Shown: positions 1-10,140, counted from the stretch's first letter. The stretch is 64,000 nucleotides of DNA from Saccharomycopsis fibuligera x Saccharomycopsis cf. fibuligera (GCA_001936135.1 CP012819.1:310001-374000), one strand, 5' to 3'. Notes: a model not told the origin generated them from the letters alone. Made by a program: numbers and translations.

Positions 1-145
1 TGTAGGTGAAAAATTTCTGCAGAAAATATAAAACAGAAATTTTTAATTTCCGATCACCAAACAAGAATCTCATCGCCTAGTCTTTTGCTCCAGCCTTCAT
101 CATCTTCATCATCATTCTCATCAACTCACACAATAACACACAATA

Positions 146-485
146 ATGAGTAGCAGCAGAGAAGGTTTTGCTCCAGCAAGTAATATTAGTGCAGCTGCAG
201 GTGGGTTTTCTGCCGTTAAGAGTTACGGTGTGAAGTACATTTGCGCTTACTGTGCCGCCACTTTCACTTTGAGTAAAACCGAGGCTATTAGATGTAAAGA
301 GTGTGGACATAGAGTGATATATAAGGCTAGAACCAAAAGAATGGGTATGTTTATTGTTTGTCAGTCGTTTTAAGATGGTTTGAGGAGCTGGTAAGCTTTT
401 GGATTAGCTTATCGATTCGTAGCTTTACTTTTATATAGACATATTACTAATATGACTTTTTTTAGTGCAATTCGAGGCTAGGTAA
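146..485 (+). CDS. RPB12: RNA polymerase subunit RPB12 (ABC10-alpha), two exons
   Basis: Small zinc-binding subunit shared by RNA polymerases I, II and III. The CDS joins 146-344 and 466-485, giving 72 residues, close to the roughly 70 of the S. cerevisiae protein. The core reads YICAYC...RCKECGHR, a CxxC...CxxC zinc ribbon, followed by KARTKRM. Splicing at a GTATGT donor (345) and a TTTTTTTAG acceptor (465) joins G|TG into Val and gives the family-typical end VQFEAR. Without splicing the frame would end in an unrelated [10 protein letters not shown] tail, so the intron is well supported. The start ATG at 146 lies directly after an ACACAATA leader. Identification rests on the zinc ribbon, length and C-terminus together. 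Confidence 0.95.
345..465 (+). other. Intron of RPB12
   Basis: A 121-base intron with donor GTATGT, branch point TACTAAT at 445-451 and acceptor TTTTTTTAG ending at 465. It interrupts a codon after its first base. Removal restores the conserved C-terminus of the protein. Confidence 0.93.
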
Positions 486-886
486 ATCAAAAATAATTAC
501 ACAAAAAAAGCAGCTGATTTTCAACTAGATTTGGCGTTTTAAGCTCTCTCATTTTCTCTCATTTTCTCTTTCATTTTCTCTTTCTCTCCGTTCATTACAA
601 GTACAATAGTCTCGAAAATATTGGTGGTATCATTTTTCTATTTTCCAGAGTTTTTTTATATATGAGGAATGTATATTATTAGCAACAGGAAGCACTTTTT
701 TTTGCATTTATTATTGTTCTACGTTTTTGCTCTTTAGGGCCTCCCAAATGGCGATTATAACAAAAGGCGCAACAAAGATTAAAGAAATAAAAAAAGTCAA
801 TAATGGCAACTGATTCAAATCAGGCGAAGAAAAAAATATCAAGCAAAATAATATCAAGCAAAATAATATCAAGTGAAATATCAGAT
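486..886. other. Convergent intergenic region RPB12/IPK2
   Basis: Gene-free 3' regions of two convergent genes. It holds a pyrimidine-rich stretch of TCTCATTTTC-type repeats around 545-590 and a short tandem repeat at the right end. No RNA gene was recognised. Confidence 0.7.
836..880. repeat. Three tandem copies of a 15-bp unit
   Basis: Unit ATATCAAGCAAAATA at 836-850 and 851-865, with a two-base variant at 866-880. The array ends six bases before the stop codon of IPK2 and so lies in its 3' UTR. Confidence 0.9.
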
Positions 887-2230
887 TTACTCAAGTTCAG
901 CCAAAAGCTTTTCTAAAATTGTTAGCAAGTTCTCTACTCCATCTAAAACGTTATCATCAGGTCCCATGCCGGGTGTCAATTTAGAATGAGCGAAATCAAT
1001 AAGATTCAACGAACTCAAAGGAACAATCTTATTAGGATTGATTCTTTCATGTGTATTACTACCATCATCACCATAATCATTCTCACTTTCATCTTCAAAT
1101 TCACTATCTTCATCATCACTTTCAAAATCTTCTCTAATCAAAGGATCCACTCCTTGATTTTCCTTCCACCTTTGCAAATCATTCTCAAAAATAATCAAAA
1201 GACTACTTGATTTTAATCTCACTTCTGCATCAATAAGGCAATTATGTAGTAGCTGCAACCGTTGAATCGTCATTGTAAGAATTTTCTTTTGCTGTTTTCG
1301 GGTCAAATCATTCTCTACAAAGAAAATTTTGAACCCATTAATAACGTTGTCTTTAGTAAGTTTACGACCAAAGTATTTATTGTACGAGACGTATTCTTTA
1401 CTCTCGCCCTGGCCTTGGTCTTTACTCAGACTCTTGTCTCTCAGTTCTGTCTCTTTAACCTTTTCAAAACTAAGATCCTCTAAATGGATAATATCTCCGT
1501 AATTTCCCGACAGCACCACTCGCTGTCGGTTATTGAATGTCTTCATTCCACAAATGCGAAACCCCAAGGATCCACTAGTTGTATCTCTAGAAACTTTTGC
1601 TAATCTTTGTCTTTTCTCATTGCTAACGGTATCATCAGTGAGCAATTTACCTAGCTTGATATCAATTATGCTTGGATACTTGTAACCATAAAGTATGTTT
1701 TCTAATACAATATATGGCTTTTTGCTGAATTGTTCTTTCGTGACATTTGAACTGGCGTCAATCTTACCACTGGCTGTGGCACTTTCTTCGCTGCTGTCTT
1801 CCAACTGTCCTTGTGATTCTTTTAGCATTTGTCCTTTTTCTTGTTGCCGTTGCTGCTGCTTAGCAGATTGTAACTCTTCAGGATCAACAATTCCCTTTTC
1901 TTCCAATTCTTTAGTAACCCCACTGTCCAACCTTCCTATAAACTGCGGCATCCAGTCAGACAACCGTGATCCTAAAAAGTCTCCTTCGCCATCTTCTTCC
2001 GCTGTCTCTACTCCAATTTCAATTTGCGTCGTGGCGGTTCCTTCAACTTTATCATTCAATAGTGGCAAAAGGCCTAATCCTTCATCCTGCAAAACTTTAG
2101 CATACACTGACGTATAAAAGTCAATTTCTTGTTGAGTTGTCTGTTTTGCAAATAAATTTCCCTCCGATGTGTCCATTAGTACTCCAGGATGTCCTGCTGC
2201 TTGGTGCGGCAATGTAGTGAAGCCGTCCAT
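887..2230 (-). CDS. IPK2: Inositol polyphosphate multikinase (IPK2/ARG82)
   Basis: Kinase converting inositol trisphosphate to higher inositol phosphates; in S. cerevisiae (Arg82) it also supports the ArgR-Mcm1 regulators. The N-terminus HQAAGHPGVL matches the family start. The signature PxxxDxKLG is present as PSIIDIKLG near residue 190, followed by a SLGFRICGMK block, an SSLL motif, and the C-terminal IDFAHS metal-binding segment near residue 410. An acidic insert lies just before that segment. The protein is 447 residues from the ATG at 2230, against about 355 in S. cerevisiae; inserts explain the excess. The frame is open ten codons further up, but only with a GTG, so the ATG was chosen. 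Confidence 0.9.
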   Translation of the reverse strand: MDGFTTLPHQAAGHPGVLMDTSEGNLFAKQTTQQEIDFYTSVYAKVLQDEGLGLLPLLNDKVEGTATTQIEIGVETAEEDGEGDFLGSRLSDWMPQFIGRLDSGVTKELEEKGIVDPEELQSAKQQQRQQEKGQMLKESQGQLEDSSEESATASGKIDASSNVTKEQFSKKPYIVLENILYGYKYPSIIDIKLGKLLTDDTVSNEKRQRLAKVSRDTTSGSLGFRICGMKTFNNRQRVVLSGNYGDIIHLEDLSFEKVKETELRDKSLSKDQGQGESKEYVSYNKYFGRKLTKDNVINGFKIFFVENDLTRKQQKKILTMTIQRLQLLHNCLIDAEVRLKSSSLLIIFENDLQRWKENQGVDPLIREDFESDDEDSEFEDESENDYGDDGSNTHERINPNKIVPLSSLNLIDFAHSKLTPGMGPDDNVLDGVENLLTILEKLLAELE

Positions 2231-2579
2231 TCTATTTGATAGGAACCTCAAGACTAGCACTATGTTATATCAATATACGAACTATTGGAAAGATAACTGC
2301 AACACCGGCAAGCGTATCCTATGTTTGATTGATCTGTTTGATGTTGTAGATTTTAATCAATTTGCTGATGTCTGAGATGACATACCAGGGCACGTAACCC
2401 GGGAAATTGCATTTTGATAAAAAGCGAAAATTAATATTATCCGTAGCACCAACATCGCATAAATAGAAATACAGGCTGTCTGGGTATTTTTATCTGGTCA
2501 TTATATATTATATTTCACAACTATCAGTTTTTCATTCATTAGTCATATCATATAAAAAAACTAACACAAAACAACTAAG
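2231..2579. other. Divergent promoter IPK2/TAF10
   Basis: Shared upstream region of two divergent genes, about 350 bases. It contains a GC-rich patch GGGCACGTAACCCGGG near 2389 and AT-rich stretches next to the TAF10 start. No binding factor is assigned. Confidence 0.6.
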
Positions 2580-3272
2580 ATGTCTCAGAAGCTTAATCTT
2601 AATTTGGCCGAAATGGACGAAGAAATGGACGTTGATGACGAACTAGCCGATCACGAAACAGAACAACAAGAAAAGTCAGAAAATAGTAATAATAAAGAAA
2701 CAGACGAATCCAAAAGCAGTAAGAAAGATAAATCCGACAAGGTAAGCCAGACCAATAGCAGTAAAGTGAAGGCAAAACTACCACCAAAGGTCAATGTTGT
2801 TGAACTTCCTGAGTCCACACGCAAGGACAAAACCCTTCGTGAAGTTCTCGATATGGTGAATGACGAATACGCTCCAATAATTCCCGATGCAGTGACTGAC
2901 TTCTACTTGGCCAAGAATGGGCTCCAGTGTCCAGATTTGAAAATCAAAAGAGTTTTAGCTTTAGCTACTCAGAAATTTATCAGCGATATTGCCACTGATG
3001 CATATCAGTACTCGAGAATCAGATCGCTGAGTTCGGTTTACAATAGTGCTAATCCACAAGCCAGAGCTAGAGCATTGGTCTCTGGTCAGGCTGCTGCTGC
3101 TGGAAATTCTAGTGGCGGTGGCGGAAGCGGGGCTGCTACTGGTGGGGCTACCGGAGGAGGAGGAGGTGGCTCCAGTAATAAGCAAGAGAAGATTGTGTTG
3201 ACGTCGGAGGATCTCAGTAGTGCATTGTCTGAATATGGGTTAAACATTAATAGACCAGATTTTTACAGATGA
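2580..3272 (+). CDS. TAF10: Transcription factor TAF10 (TFIID and SAGA subunit)
   Basis: Histone-fold subunit shared by TFIID and SAGA. An acidic, Lys/Ser-rich N-terminus (residues 1-75) precedes the TAF10 histone fold at about 88-150, with [46 protein letters not shown] and the following [13 protein letters not shown] Gly/Ser/Ala-rich insert at about 172-203 separates it from the conserved C-terminal [24 protein letters not shown]-type segment. The length of 230 residues is normal. A CTG codon at residue 150 follows YSRIRS, a place where I recall Ser in the S. cerevisiae protein; this fits CUG read as serine. Confidence 0.93.
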   Translation: MSQKLNLNLAEMDEEMDVDDELADHETEQQEKSENSNNKETDESKSSKKDKSDKVSQTNSSKVKAKLPPKVNVVELPESTRKDKTLREVLDMVNDEYAPIIPDAVTDFYLAKNGLQCPDLKIKRVLALATQKFISDIATDAYQYSRIRSLSSVYNSANPQARARALVSGQAAAAGNSSGGGGSGAATGGATGGGGGGSSNKQEKIVLTSEDLSSALSEYGLNINRPDFYR

Positions 3273-3547
3273 GTGCGGAATATGTTGGCTTTTTTCGTTT
3301 ACGTTTTGTCCCGTCTTTTTTTTTTTTTTTTCATTTATTTTCTCATGAGTACTCCGCCCTTTTCTCTTTGTTCAGTTGTATTGCCGTTTTGTATAATTAG
3401 TTCCTGTTTAATCTACAAACATTTTCAAACATCCATGTAGATATGTATTACTGACTCAAAAGTATATAATAACTTCAATTGGCTGTCCTTTCAAATAACG
3501 AACAAACCGAAACTTCAATACCGACCTCGAACAAAGAGAGAGCCCTC

Positions 3548-4198
3548 TTAAGCATAAGAGGCAAATATCTTTTCCAAATCAGGAACAGAAGTAGAAGATT
3601 CAATAGATGGCACAATAACCCCATTAACTGCAACAGTTGGAGTAGTATGCACTGACAATGCTCTATGGAATCTAGTAAAATATTTCAAATCATTTGTAAC
3701 CTCGTTATTCAAGTTTTGATGCTCTTCTTCATCATCGTTTTTATCTCTAATGTACAATGCATCATAAATTTTATTCTCATCCACTCCTTGTAAATTCTTT
3801 GACGCAAGTTGAGCCAATCTTCTGTAAATGTCATTTCTGGTCTCGTGGAGGATTGCAGTATCAAAGAAGTCTCTCTGGTGTTCAAATAACACTTTAGCAA
3901 ATTGCCAAGCTTGTTCAGGAGCCACTTGATTAACGGCGAGGAAAGCCTCCGAGGTGGCTGCTGATGCCTGTGCATGCCATGGTTGAACCACTGGTCTGAA
4001 GATCACTCTGAACTTGTTTGGGTACTTGTCAGCAAGCAATGGAATCACTTCCTTGTCAAATTTGAGGAAAAACTTTTTGCTAAAGGGGCAAACAAAGTCC
4101 AAGAAAAGGTCCACTGAATTAAGGGGAGCAGCAGTGCTGATGATGGTGGCAGAACCAGGAATTCTCGTGAAATGAATAAATGCTGGTGGAAGAGACAT
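3548..4198 (-). CDS. DsbA-like thioredoxin-fold protein
   Basis: A 216-residue protein of the thioredoxin / DsbA-FrnE fold. The strand VDLFLDFVCPFSKKF near residue 30-44 has the position of a CxxC active site, but the motif reads CPFS, so only one cysteine remains. Downstream are a helical insert (RVIFRPVVQPWHAQASAATSEA) and a typical cis-Pro region TTPTVAVNGVIVP near residue 190. The fold is inferred from these blocks. With one cysteine it could be a monothiol enzyme or a glutathione-dependent protein; substrate and compartment are unknown. No signal peptide is evident. The ATG at 4198 is the only sensible start. A promoter with a CACGTG box lies upstream. Confidence 0.75.
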   Translation of the reverse strand: MSLPPAFIHFTRIPGSATIISTAAPLNSVDLFLDFVCPFSKKFFLKFDKEVIPLLADKYPNKFRVIFRPVVQPWHAQASAATSEAFLAVNQVAPEQAWQFAKVLFEHQRDFFDTAILHETRNDIYRRLAQLASKNLQGVDENKIYDALYIRDKNDDEEEHQNLNNEVTNDLKYFTRFHRALSVHTTPTVAVNGVIVPSIESSTSVPDLEKIFASYA

Positions 4199-4512
4199 AA
4201 TAATTGAATTTTATTGACGATGAAGAGTTAAAAAAGATATATAAATTCAGGATAAAAAGTATATTGGAAAGTAATATAGTATATAAGAGAAGTGGTTCAT
4301 ATCTTGCTGTGGGACACTGTCCCGTTGCCCTACTTGTCATTACACGTGCACCTGTCACTTGCCATCTATTAACTATTATTCATGAACTATGAATAACTAT
4401 TATGACACTGTTACACTCAATTACACACCAAAACAAATATGTAATATATTTGTTCCATGCATTGTCAATATTTGGTTTATATACACACTATACATGCACT
4501 CATTTTCCTTGT
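4199..4512. other. Upstream region of the thioredoxin-fold gene
   Basis: 314 bases serving as promoter of the gene ending at 3548 and as 3' region of AIM24. It contains a CACGTG E-box at 4343-4348, the kind of site bound by Cbf1-type factors. No gene was seen. Confidence 0.6.
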
Positions 4513-6168
4513 TTACTGATGTTTAGCTCCCTTCTGTTGGATTCGATCCACCGTCTCTTGGAAATCTGGGGTACTTTCGAACACAGCCTTACCATTACTT
4601 ATAGTCACATAGCTCAATCTATCTTCATTTTTAACCTCCAAAGAATTACTAGTGCTATCAGTAGTACCGTTTCCAACAGCAGGAGCAGATTCGTTGGTAA
4701 CTGCTGTGGTAGTGGCACTTGCATTGCCTAGTGATAGATTGGCAAACTTCACCTCATTGGCACTTGCTTGAAGTAACAATTTGGTTGGCCCTACCACAGT
4801 AATGTAATTATTGTTGCTAGAAGTAGCATTGAATAGCCATTGGCTAGCTATGACAAGGGCCTTTTGCAAAGAGTGAAAAGTCTTGGTAGCCAAAATTCTA
4901 GCAGTGCGTAGATATCTCGTTGATGCTGGTTCGTCAAATAGAAGGCTACCATTAGTATTGGTTTCCAGTGCCTCAGTTGTTTCCGTTAAGCTTTGTTTCT
5001 CAGTTTCAGCTTCCGATACCAGCACACCAGTGGCATTCTTACTGATCAAACTTTGAAAATAAACCAAATTCGGCAAATCCTCAGTTCCATTAATCCTCAA
5101 TCCGAGCAAATTACGTTTATTGACCAACATAGTTTCCCCAACTGCGAGTTCAACTTCAAAAATTTCGCCATTTCCCGAAATAGCAACTTCACCACGTCCA
5201 GTTACAAAACTGTAATATGTACCATTGAGCCCTGTCTTAATCTTTGGAGCAAATGGAGACAATCTCTCAACATTTTCGGCAATTCTTCCTCCAAAATTTG
5301 CATCGCGGCTACTGTTGTTCCCAGAAATTTGTCTGGCCAAATGCTTAGAAACTCGACTAGGGGCAAGCTTATTTCGGATTTGCAAATTGGTACCACTAAA
5401 GGCATGAATGGCGCGAGGCGGGAATATTGCCCAGTCTGCAGTGCCGTCCAATTGCAAATGATGGAAAGTTTTTAAATTTGTGCTATTACTGCCACTGAAA
5501 ATAAGGCCGAAAAGATTGTTGAAGAAATTTCTGAAGGCATTGTCTGAAGATGATGACGAATAGGTAGACATTGGTTGATCGTCTTTAAGAAGAGCGTTGA
5601 AAGGAACAGTAGAGATGGTTTTTTGATATGCGGTGGGCCAATGGAATGAGAGTAATGAGTTAGTCAAATTGAGATATTTTAGCTCGCTGAAAAGTATCTC
5701 ATTGAACGCAAGCTGCGGTTGCGAAGGAGGAGCAGTTTGAAATGCATTAGCACTTGCATTTGATCTGTTACTATTACTATTATTATTATTATCGCCTGTA
5801 TTATCAATGTTATCAGTACCGGCCAAATTAGCATTTGAACCCAATGCTGAATCAGGAAAATACAACGCTAACAATGAATTCTTTTTAAAGTAAACCGGTA
5901 CAGAAGGGGGTGCTTGGACGAAAAGTAAAGTTTGAGGGGTTCCCAATGGTTTGAAAGTAGGTTCTTGTAAGTGCAAAGGACTTGGTTTCTTAATTACTTG
6001 CAGCTGTTGTTGCTGAAGTTTAGTATTATTGTTTATGCTTGTGCTTGAAGATGTTGATAATTGTCGACTGCCATTACTGGAACATGCGGTTATGGATTTG
6101 ATTGATATTGGAGGCTGTAGTGCGCTGCAACGAGGCGCCACAAGCCGAGAAGGAGCAAGAGATGGCAT
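4513..6168 (-). CDS. AIM24: AIM24 mitochondrial protein
   Basis: Homologue of Aim24, a mitochondrial inner-membrane protein involved in respiratory-complex and cristae (MICOS) stability in S. cerevisiae. The N-terminus is basic, Ser/Thr/Arg-rich and free of acidic residues (MPSLAPSRLVAPRCSALQ), as expected for a presequence. Family blocks follow: FKPLGTPQTLLFVQAPPSVPVYF near 72-95, STVPFNALL, LDGTADWAIFPPRAIHAFSGTNL, RVSKHLARQI, YYSFVTGRGEVAISGNGEIFEVEL and NKRNLLGLRINGTEDL. At 551 residues it exceeds the roughly 394 of S. cerevisiae; the excess is Asn/Ser-rich insert near 120-150 and an extended C-terminal third. Identification is by recalled block similarity. Confidence 0.85.
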   Translation of the reverse strand: MPSLAPSRLVAPRCSALQPPISIKSITACSSNGSRQLSTSSSTSINNNTKLQQQQLQVIKKPSPLHLQEPTFKPLGTPQTLLFVQAPPSVPVYFKKNSLLALYFPDSALGSNANLAGTDNIDNTGDNNNNSNSNRSNASANAFQTAPPSQPQLAFNEILFSELKYLNLTNSLLSFHWPTAYQKTISTVPFNALLKDDQPMSTYSSSSSDNAFRNFFNNLFGLIFSGSNSTNLKTFHHLQLDGTADWAIFPPRAIHAFSGTNLQIRNKLAPSRVSKHLARQISGNNSSRDANFGGRIAENVERLSPFAPKIKTGLNGTYYSFVTGRGEVAISGNGEIFEVELAVGETMLVNKRNLLGLRINGTEDLPNLVYFQSLISKNATGVLVSEAETEKQSLTETTEALETNTNGSLLFDEPASTRYLRTARILATKTFHSLQKALVIASQWLFNATSSNNNYITVVGPTKLLLQASANEVKFANLSLGNASATTTAVTNESAPAVGNGTTDSTSNSLEVKNEDRLSYVTISNGKAVFESTPDFQETVDRIQQKGAKHQ

Positions 6169-7035
6169 TTAAATAAGATAAAAGCTCAGACGGTAGTGAG
6201 CGTCCAATGGAAACGGTGGAGTGGGGGTTGATCTTATGGTATATTCAGCACTTGGTGTCTATTGCTGCAATAGTAAGGACTGAAATACCAATATTGGAGG
6301 ACTGCAATTTGGTGTTTCGGGTATTACCCGGGGCCGTTCCTACGATCCTGGGGCCATATGATACGCCCATTAGTACAGCGATCTTAGACTACTACTACAA
6401 CAACACATATATATTTCATTTATTAGGGCATTGGCTCATCTACGTAGTAAGGAAAAGATTCGCGTGGCTCTTTTGTTTTTGTTCGAGTCCTGCTTTGCAG
6501 AAATATTCGGGCGTTGAGATACTACAATGCTGGTATTCTGATTTGCAAATTTATCAAGATACCGAGATACTGAGATTACGGCTTATTAAAGTACTAGTTT
6601 ATCGAGGCTACGATTTTGAACAGTGGCAGACTTTGTGATCAAATTTCAGCGTAAAGTTTCTATTATAGTAACTTTCAAACATGGAACTAAACTGTAGTGT
6701 TCTCCAAACCATCATTAGCTTGTGTGTGTCATATAGTCTACTGAAGATAGCCATTTCTAAGCCACTATCTTTCCAATGGCTGTAGTCTGACATAGAAAGG
6801 TGTGATTTTGAGGAAATAAACTTGTATTGGGTCGAATAATAACCAGATACTGGACAACAAATCTATAAACCTAGCTTGCCAAATTAAAAACACAGCAAGG
6901 TTAACGTTGAAACAAACAGCACCTTTTCTACCAGCAAGCCGGTGTTGTAGAAAACTGGCAAAGACACAATCCGACTTTAAAGAGTTCGCTAAATTTTCTC
7001 AAGTATCATGTCATATGAATGGCACTATCATTCTG
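6169..7035. other. Intergenic region upstream of AIM24
   Basis: 867 bases between the AIM24 start and the end of the next minus-strand gene. It contains a Reb1-type TTACCCG at 6324-6330 and one open reading frame of uncertain status (6207-6638). No tRNA was recognised. Confidence 0.6.
6207..6638 (+). CDS. Doubtful 143-codon open reading frame
   Basis: An ATG-started frame divergent from AIM24, 38 bases from its start codon. The translation shows no recognised domain; it has two weakly hydrophobic stretches and a short Tyr/Asn run. It contains two CTG codons. It overlaps the region expected to be the AIM24 promoter, including a Reb1-type site. It is most likely a chance frame and is listed only because of its length. 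Confidence 0.15.
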   Translation: METVEWGLILWYIQHLVSIAAIVRTEIPILEDCNLVFRVLPGAVPTILGPYDTPISTAILDYYYNNTYIFHLLGHWLIYVVRKRFAWLFCFCSSPALQKYSGVEILQCWYSDLQIYQDTEILRLRLIKVLVYRGYDFEQWQTL

Positions 7036-9179
7036 CTAAGAATACATCCAATTATCATCATCTAATCTCTGTACTTTTTTACTTAACGAGTTCACTACGA
7101 GAAGTTTCACCGCCACGTCCTCGTTTTTCAAATCACCACTAGTATAGGCTCGTTGAATGAATTGTCGATACTTGTTGCCCTTCACTATTATGCTGTTAGT
7201 ATTGGCCTTGCTCAACAAGCAAATAATATCAAATTATACTTAAGGAGTAAGGAGAAAATCAACGATATTGACAAATCATATAAAAAAAGTCAGAAAAAAA
7301 AACCGAAATCAAATACGAATAACATACGTTTCTGCTGCCGAAGCAGTTGAAGCTCCTTCTCAAATTCTTCATCTAATTTCAAATACAACTCAATTTCAAT
7401 TGGCTTAAGCTCACTAACAAAATCATAACTGCGGCTAAACTTAGTCTGCAATTTATTCAAATTTGCATTACGAGTTGCCACAAAATTATTTTCATAAAAA
7501 TCATTGCCATTGTATCCACCAATTCTAACCTGAGCTTGCGCTTGCGCCGCAGTTACTGCTTCTGCTTCGTTAGCATACACAGGATCCACTACATTGTTAT
7601 GGACATGATTTTGATGATGATGGCTAGTATAGTATTTTTGATGGTGATAGTTATTGTTGCGGACGTAACGGTGCTTATGGTGCACATGCGATGGCACTTG
7701 GAATTGAGTATGCTGCTGCTGATGTTGTTGGTGTTGATGTGCTTGAGAATAATGCTGCGATGGCGAACGGCTATACTGAATGGTTTTAGTCCTACTACTA
7801 CTATTATTATTATTATTATGGTTATTATTATTATTATTATTGTAATTATTATTATTACTATTAGTGCCATGTTGATGAGCGCTATTTTGTGTCCCACTAT
7901 GGAACTTGCGAGAATAAAACATGTCTTTAAATCTTGATTTTCTGTCCACCGCTAGTTTTTTGGGAATATTTCCATTACTATTACCATTGATATTACTTTT
8001 TCCGTTTCTAATAGCTAATTCTTCATCTTCAGCGTCATCCAGATCTGCATGGTGGCTGGTAAGTTGCTCTTCGTATCGGCTAAGCTCTGTCAGTAAGTAT
8101 TCCTTAGTATAGCCCGGAATAGACATGATTATGTCATTCAACGACGAAGGCTTTTCTTGAGGAAATGATGCCTGGTTGTTAGTGTTGGCCAATTTGAGTC
8201 GCTCAAGTGACGAGTACCGGTTGGCTACTCCTTGCCCTAAAGAAAGAGCATTTTTTATAGATTTTCCTTCATTCAAATCCATCTTTTCTGATAACATCAA
8301 CACTTTATCTTCTTCTTCCTCATCCTCCTCTGGTTCTTGAATAAATTTGTTTCTATTATTTTTATTACTGTTGTTATGGTCGCTGGCACCGTTATAGTAA
8401 TAATCGCCATGGCTTTTGTTATTGCTACCATCTACCAACCTCTGCTTGGCTCGACTCAACCTCACTTTCTTTTTTTCATTGTAAATTCTGTTGAAGATGA
8501 ATGTTGACGTGATTTCAGCTTGGTGAATGGAGTTCAATTTGGATTCTCTAAGCAATTTCCCATTATTAAATATCTGCAAGTCTGGATTCTCCAAGTATTG
8601 AGTATCACGCTTCAAGATCAAATCCACTAACGAAGATTCTGCCTCTTGTCGGCGGCCCCTGTTGTCAGCAAGCTCTCTTTCAATGCTGCTGGTGGTGCTA
8701 ATGGCAGTAACGCCGCTGTGGTTATAAATGGACGATTTTTCTGAGAATCCCAGCAAATCAGCTTCTCTAGGGCCATTGCCATTGCCATTGCCATTACCGA
8801 CAAAATTATTATGTGGGATGTTGACACTGACATTAAGATTCCCATGACTATCATGGGAGAAAGACAGAGCTTTGCGCAGCTGGCGAGACATTCTCATTGA
8901 CGCTGACGAGATCAAGCCTGATTGGTACTCTTTGGGATTAGCGTGAGGTTTACCACTGTGATGGTTGGTGACGCTATTGTTATAGATGCTGCTGTTATGA
9001 TTATATGGATTGTTGTTGTTATTGTTAACCATAGAGGTGCCTGTTATCGTACTGGCTGATCCTGCTACTGGTGTGGTACTGTTGCTATTGCTGTTGCTGC
9101 TGTCCGAGAATGGAGCGCCCATGCTGTTTGCCAGGTCACAGAAGATTTGGCGCTTGCCGTACAGGTCACTATCGGGCAT
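7036..9179 (-). CDS. Unrecognised Asn/His-rich protein, two exons
   Basis: The CDS joins 9179-7328 and 7184-7036, giving 666 residues. I do not recognise the family. The N-terminal 100 residues are Ser/Asn-rich. A more ordered stretch near 165-250 (SLVDLILKRDTQYLENPDLQ, IHQAEITSTFIFNRIYNEKKK) is followed by an acidic run (EPEEDEEEEDK), Asn and His/Gln runs at about 430-530, and a C-terminal helical segment ELKPIEIELYLKLDEEFEKELQLLRQQK. The frame would end soon after in FDFGFFF; instead a GTATGT donor at 7327 and a TACTAAC branch point join it to an exon encoding KGNKYRQFIQRAYTSGDLKN...LDDDNWMYS. Phase agrees, and the junction codon is CTG. The two ordered stretches suggest a scaffold or adaptor, but this is a guess. 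Confidence 0.75.
7185..7327 (-). other. Intron of the Asn/His-rich gene
   Basis: A 143-base intron read on the minus strand: donor GTATGT at 7327-7322, perfect branch point TACTAAC at 7201-7195, acceptor ATAG ending at 7185. The branch point lies ten bases from the acceptor. The exon joined to it stays open to a stop at 7036. Confidence 0.88.
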
Positions 9180-9486
9180 TATGGAGGAAAAAGTGGCGGT
9201 CTGATTTGACGAGACCTGGAATTTTTTAATGTATGTTGTATTAGCTTCTCACTGCGGTGTGATATATTGTATTTGGTGTATAGCCTCTATGTCCTGATTC
9301 CTGATCAAGATCAAGATAAAGGCGATATTGCGCCTGTGTGGAACTGCCCTTCACTTCGCTAGCGCTGTGTGCCGATTGCAGAAAATGTGGATTAAACCAA
9401 AAACAGACCTAAGTGCACTGCCCTCCGCTGTGAGCCCCTGAGCTACTTTATTATCACTCTAGCCAGTGTGTCTGTGTGTCTGTGTG

Positions 9487-9840
9487 TATAAACCTGCCAC
9501 TGGTTGACTTCATCCAGCGTATTCATATTCTCCTTCTTCTCGTCTCCTCTCGGTTCTCCTGTGTTGTTGTTGCACACAAAATGATCTTCAGAGTCACGAG
9601 ATGCACATGATATTGTTTATGTTTATCCCAATGAGGAATGTGATCCAGAATTGTGGAACGAAATAGAAGAGGAAAACATCAACAGCAGAAAGACTGCTGC
9701 TATCCACACAGCTCGTGCCTGCAAATACAACCATTATAGCAGCTGGATATTAGAAAACCTTCGAAGAGGGCTTCTTTTTTTTATGGGCCCGGCTGCAGAT
9801 CAGGATGGCAGTTCGTTGGAGAACACTCAGCAACGCATTT
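9487..9840 (+). pseudogene. Promoter-like leader plus coding-like frame lacking an in-frame ATG
   Basis: TATAAA at 9487-9492 is followed by a CT-rich leader and ATG at 9581 in an AAA context. That ATG opens only nine codons. One base out of phase, a frame is open from 9585 to the stop at 9840, reading SSESRDAHDIVYVYPNEECD...LWNEIEEENINSRKTAAIH and on to NTQQRI, acidic and protein-like, without CTG codons. It may be a small decayed gene, a gene with an unrecognised short first exon, or chance. No homologue is recognised. Confidence 0.3.
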
Positions 9841-10084
9841 AGCAATGGCCGCTCAACAGAACGACTAATCTCGGATTACTGCCTCTTTGATAAGAGGGTT
9901 GTAAACACTAGTAGCATCTCATACAGACAGCAGTTTGGACATGAGACATAAGTTTACACATATACTATATATCCCCTCAAGTGTACAGCACGCATGATAC
10001 TCACGGCTCACATTAATCGCAAGTTCTAATAGTACACAGTATTATTGATCAGAACAAAATACTAACAAAGATTATGAAAGAATG

Positions 10085-10140
10085 AAAAACAAAAACAAAA
10101 AAAAACAAAAAAAAAAAAAAACAAAAAAAAAAAAAAAAAA
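10085..10140. repeat. A-rich tract
   Basis: Nearly pure adenine interrupted by single C bases, lying 34 bases beyond the ARP7 stop codon, in its 3' region. Confidence 0.9.

Noticed and set aside
2231-2260. Ten-codon N-terminal extension of IPK2
   Set aside because: It would start with GTG; the next in-frame ATG at 2230 matches the family N-terminus.
7589-7897. Poly-Ile frame on the same strand as the Asn/His-rich gene
   Set aside because: It is the Asn-codon repeat of the real gene read in another frame.
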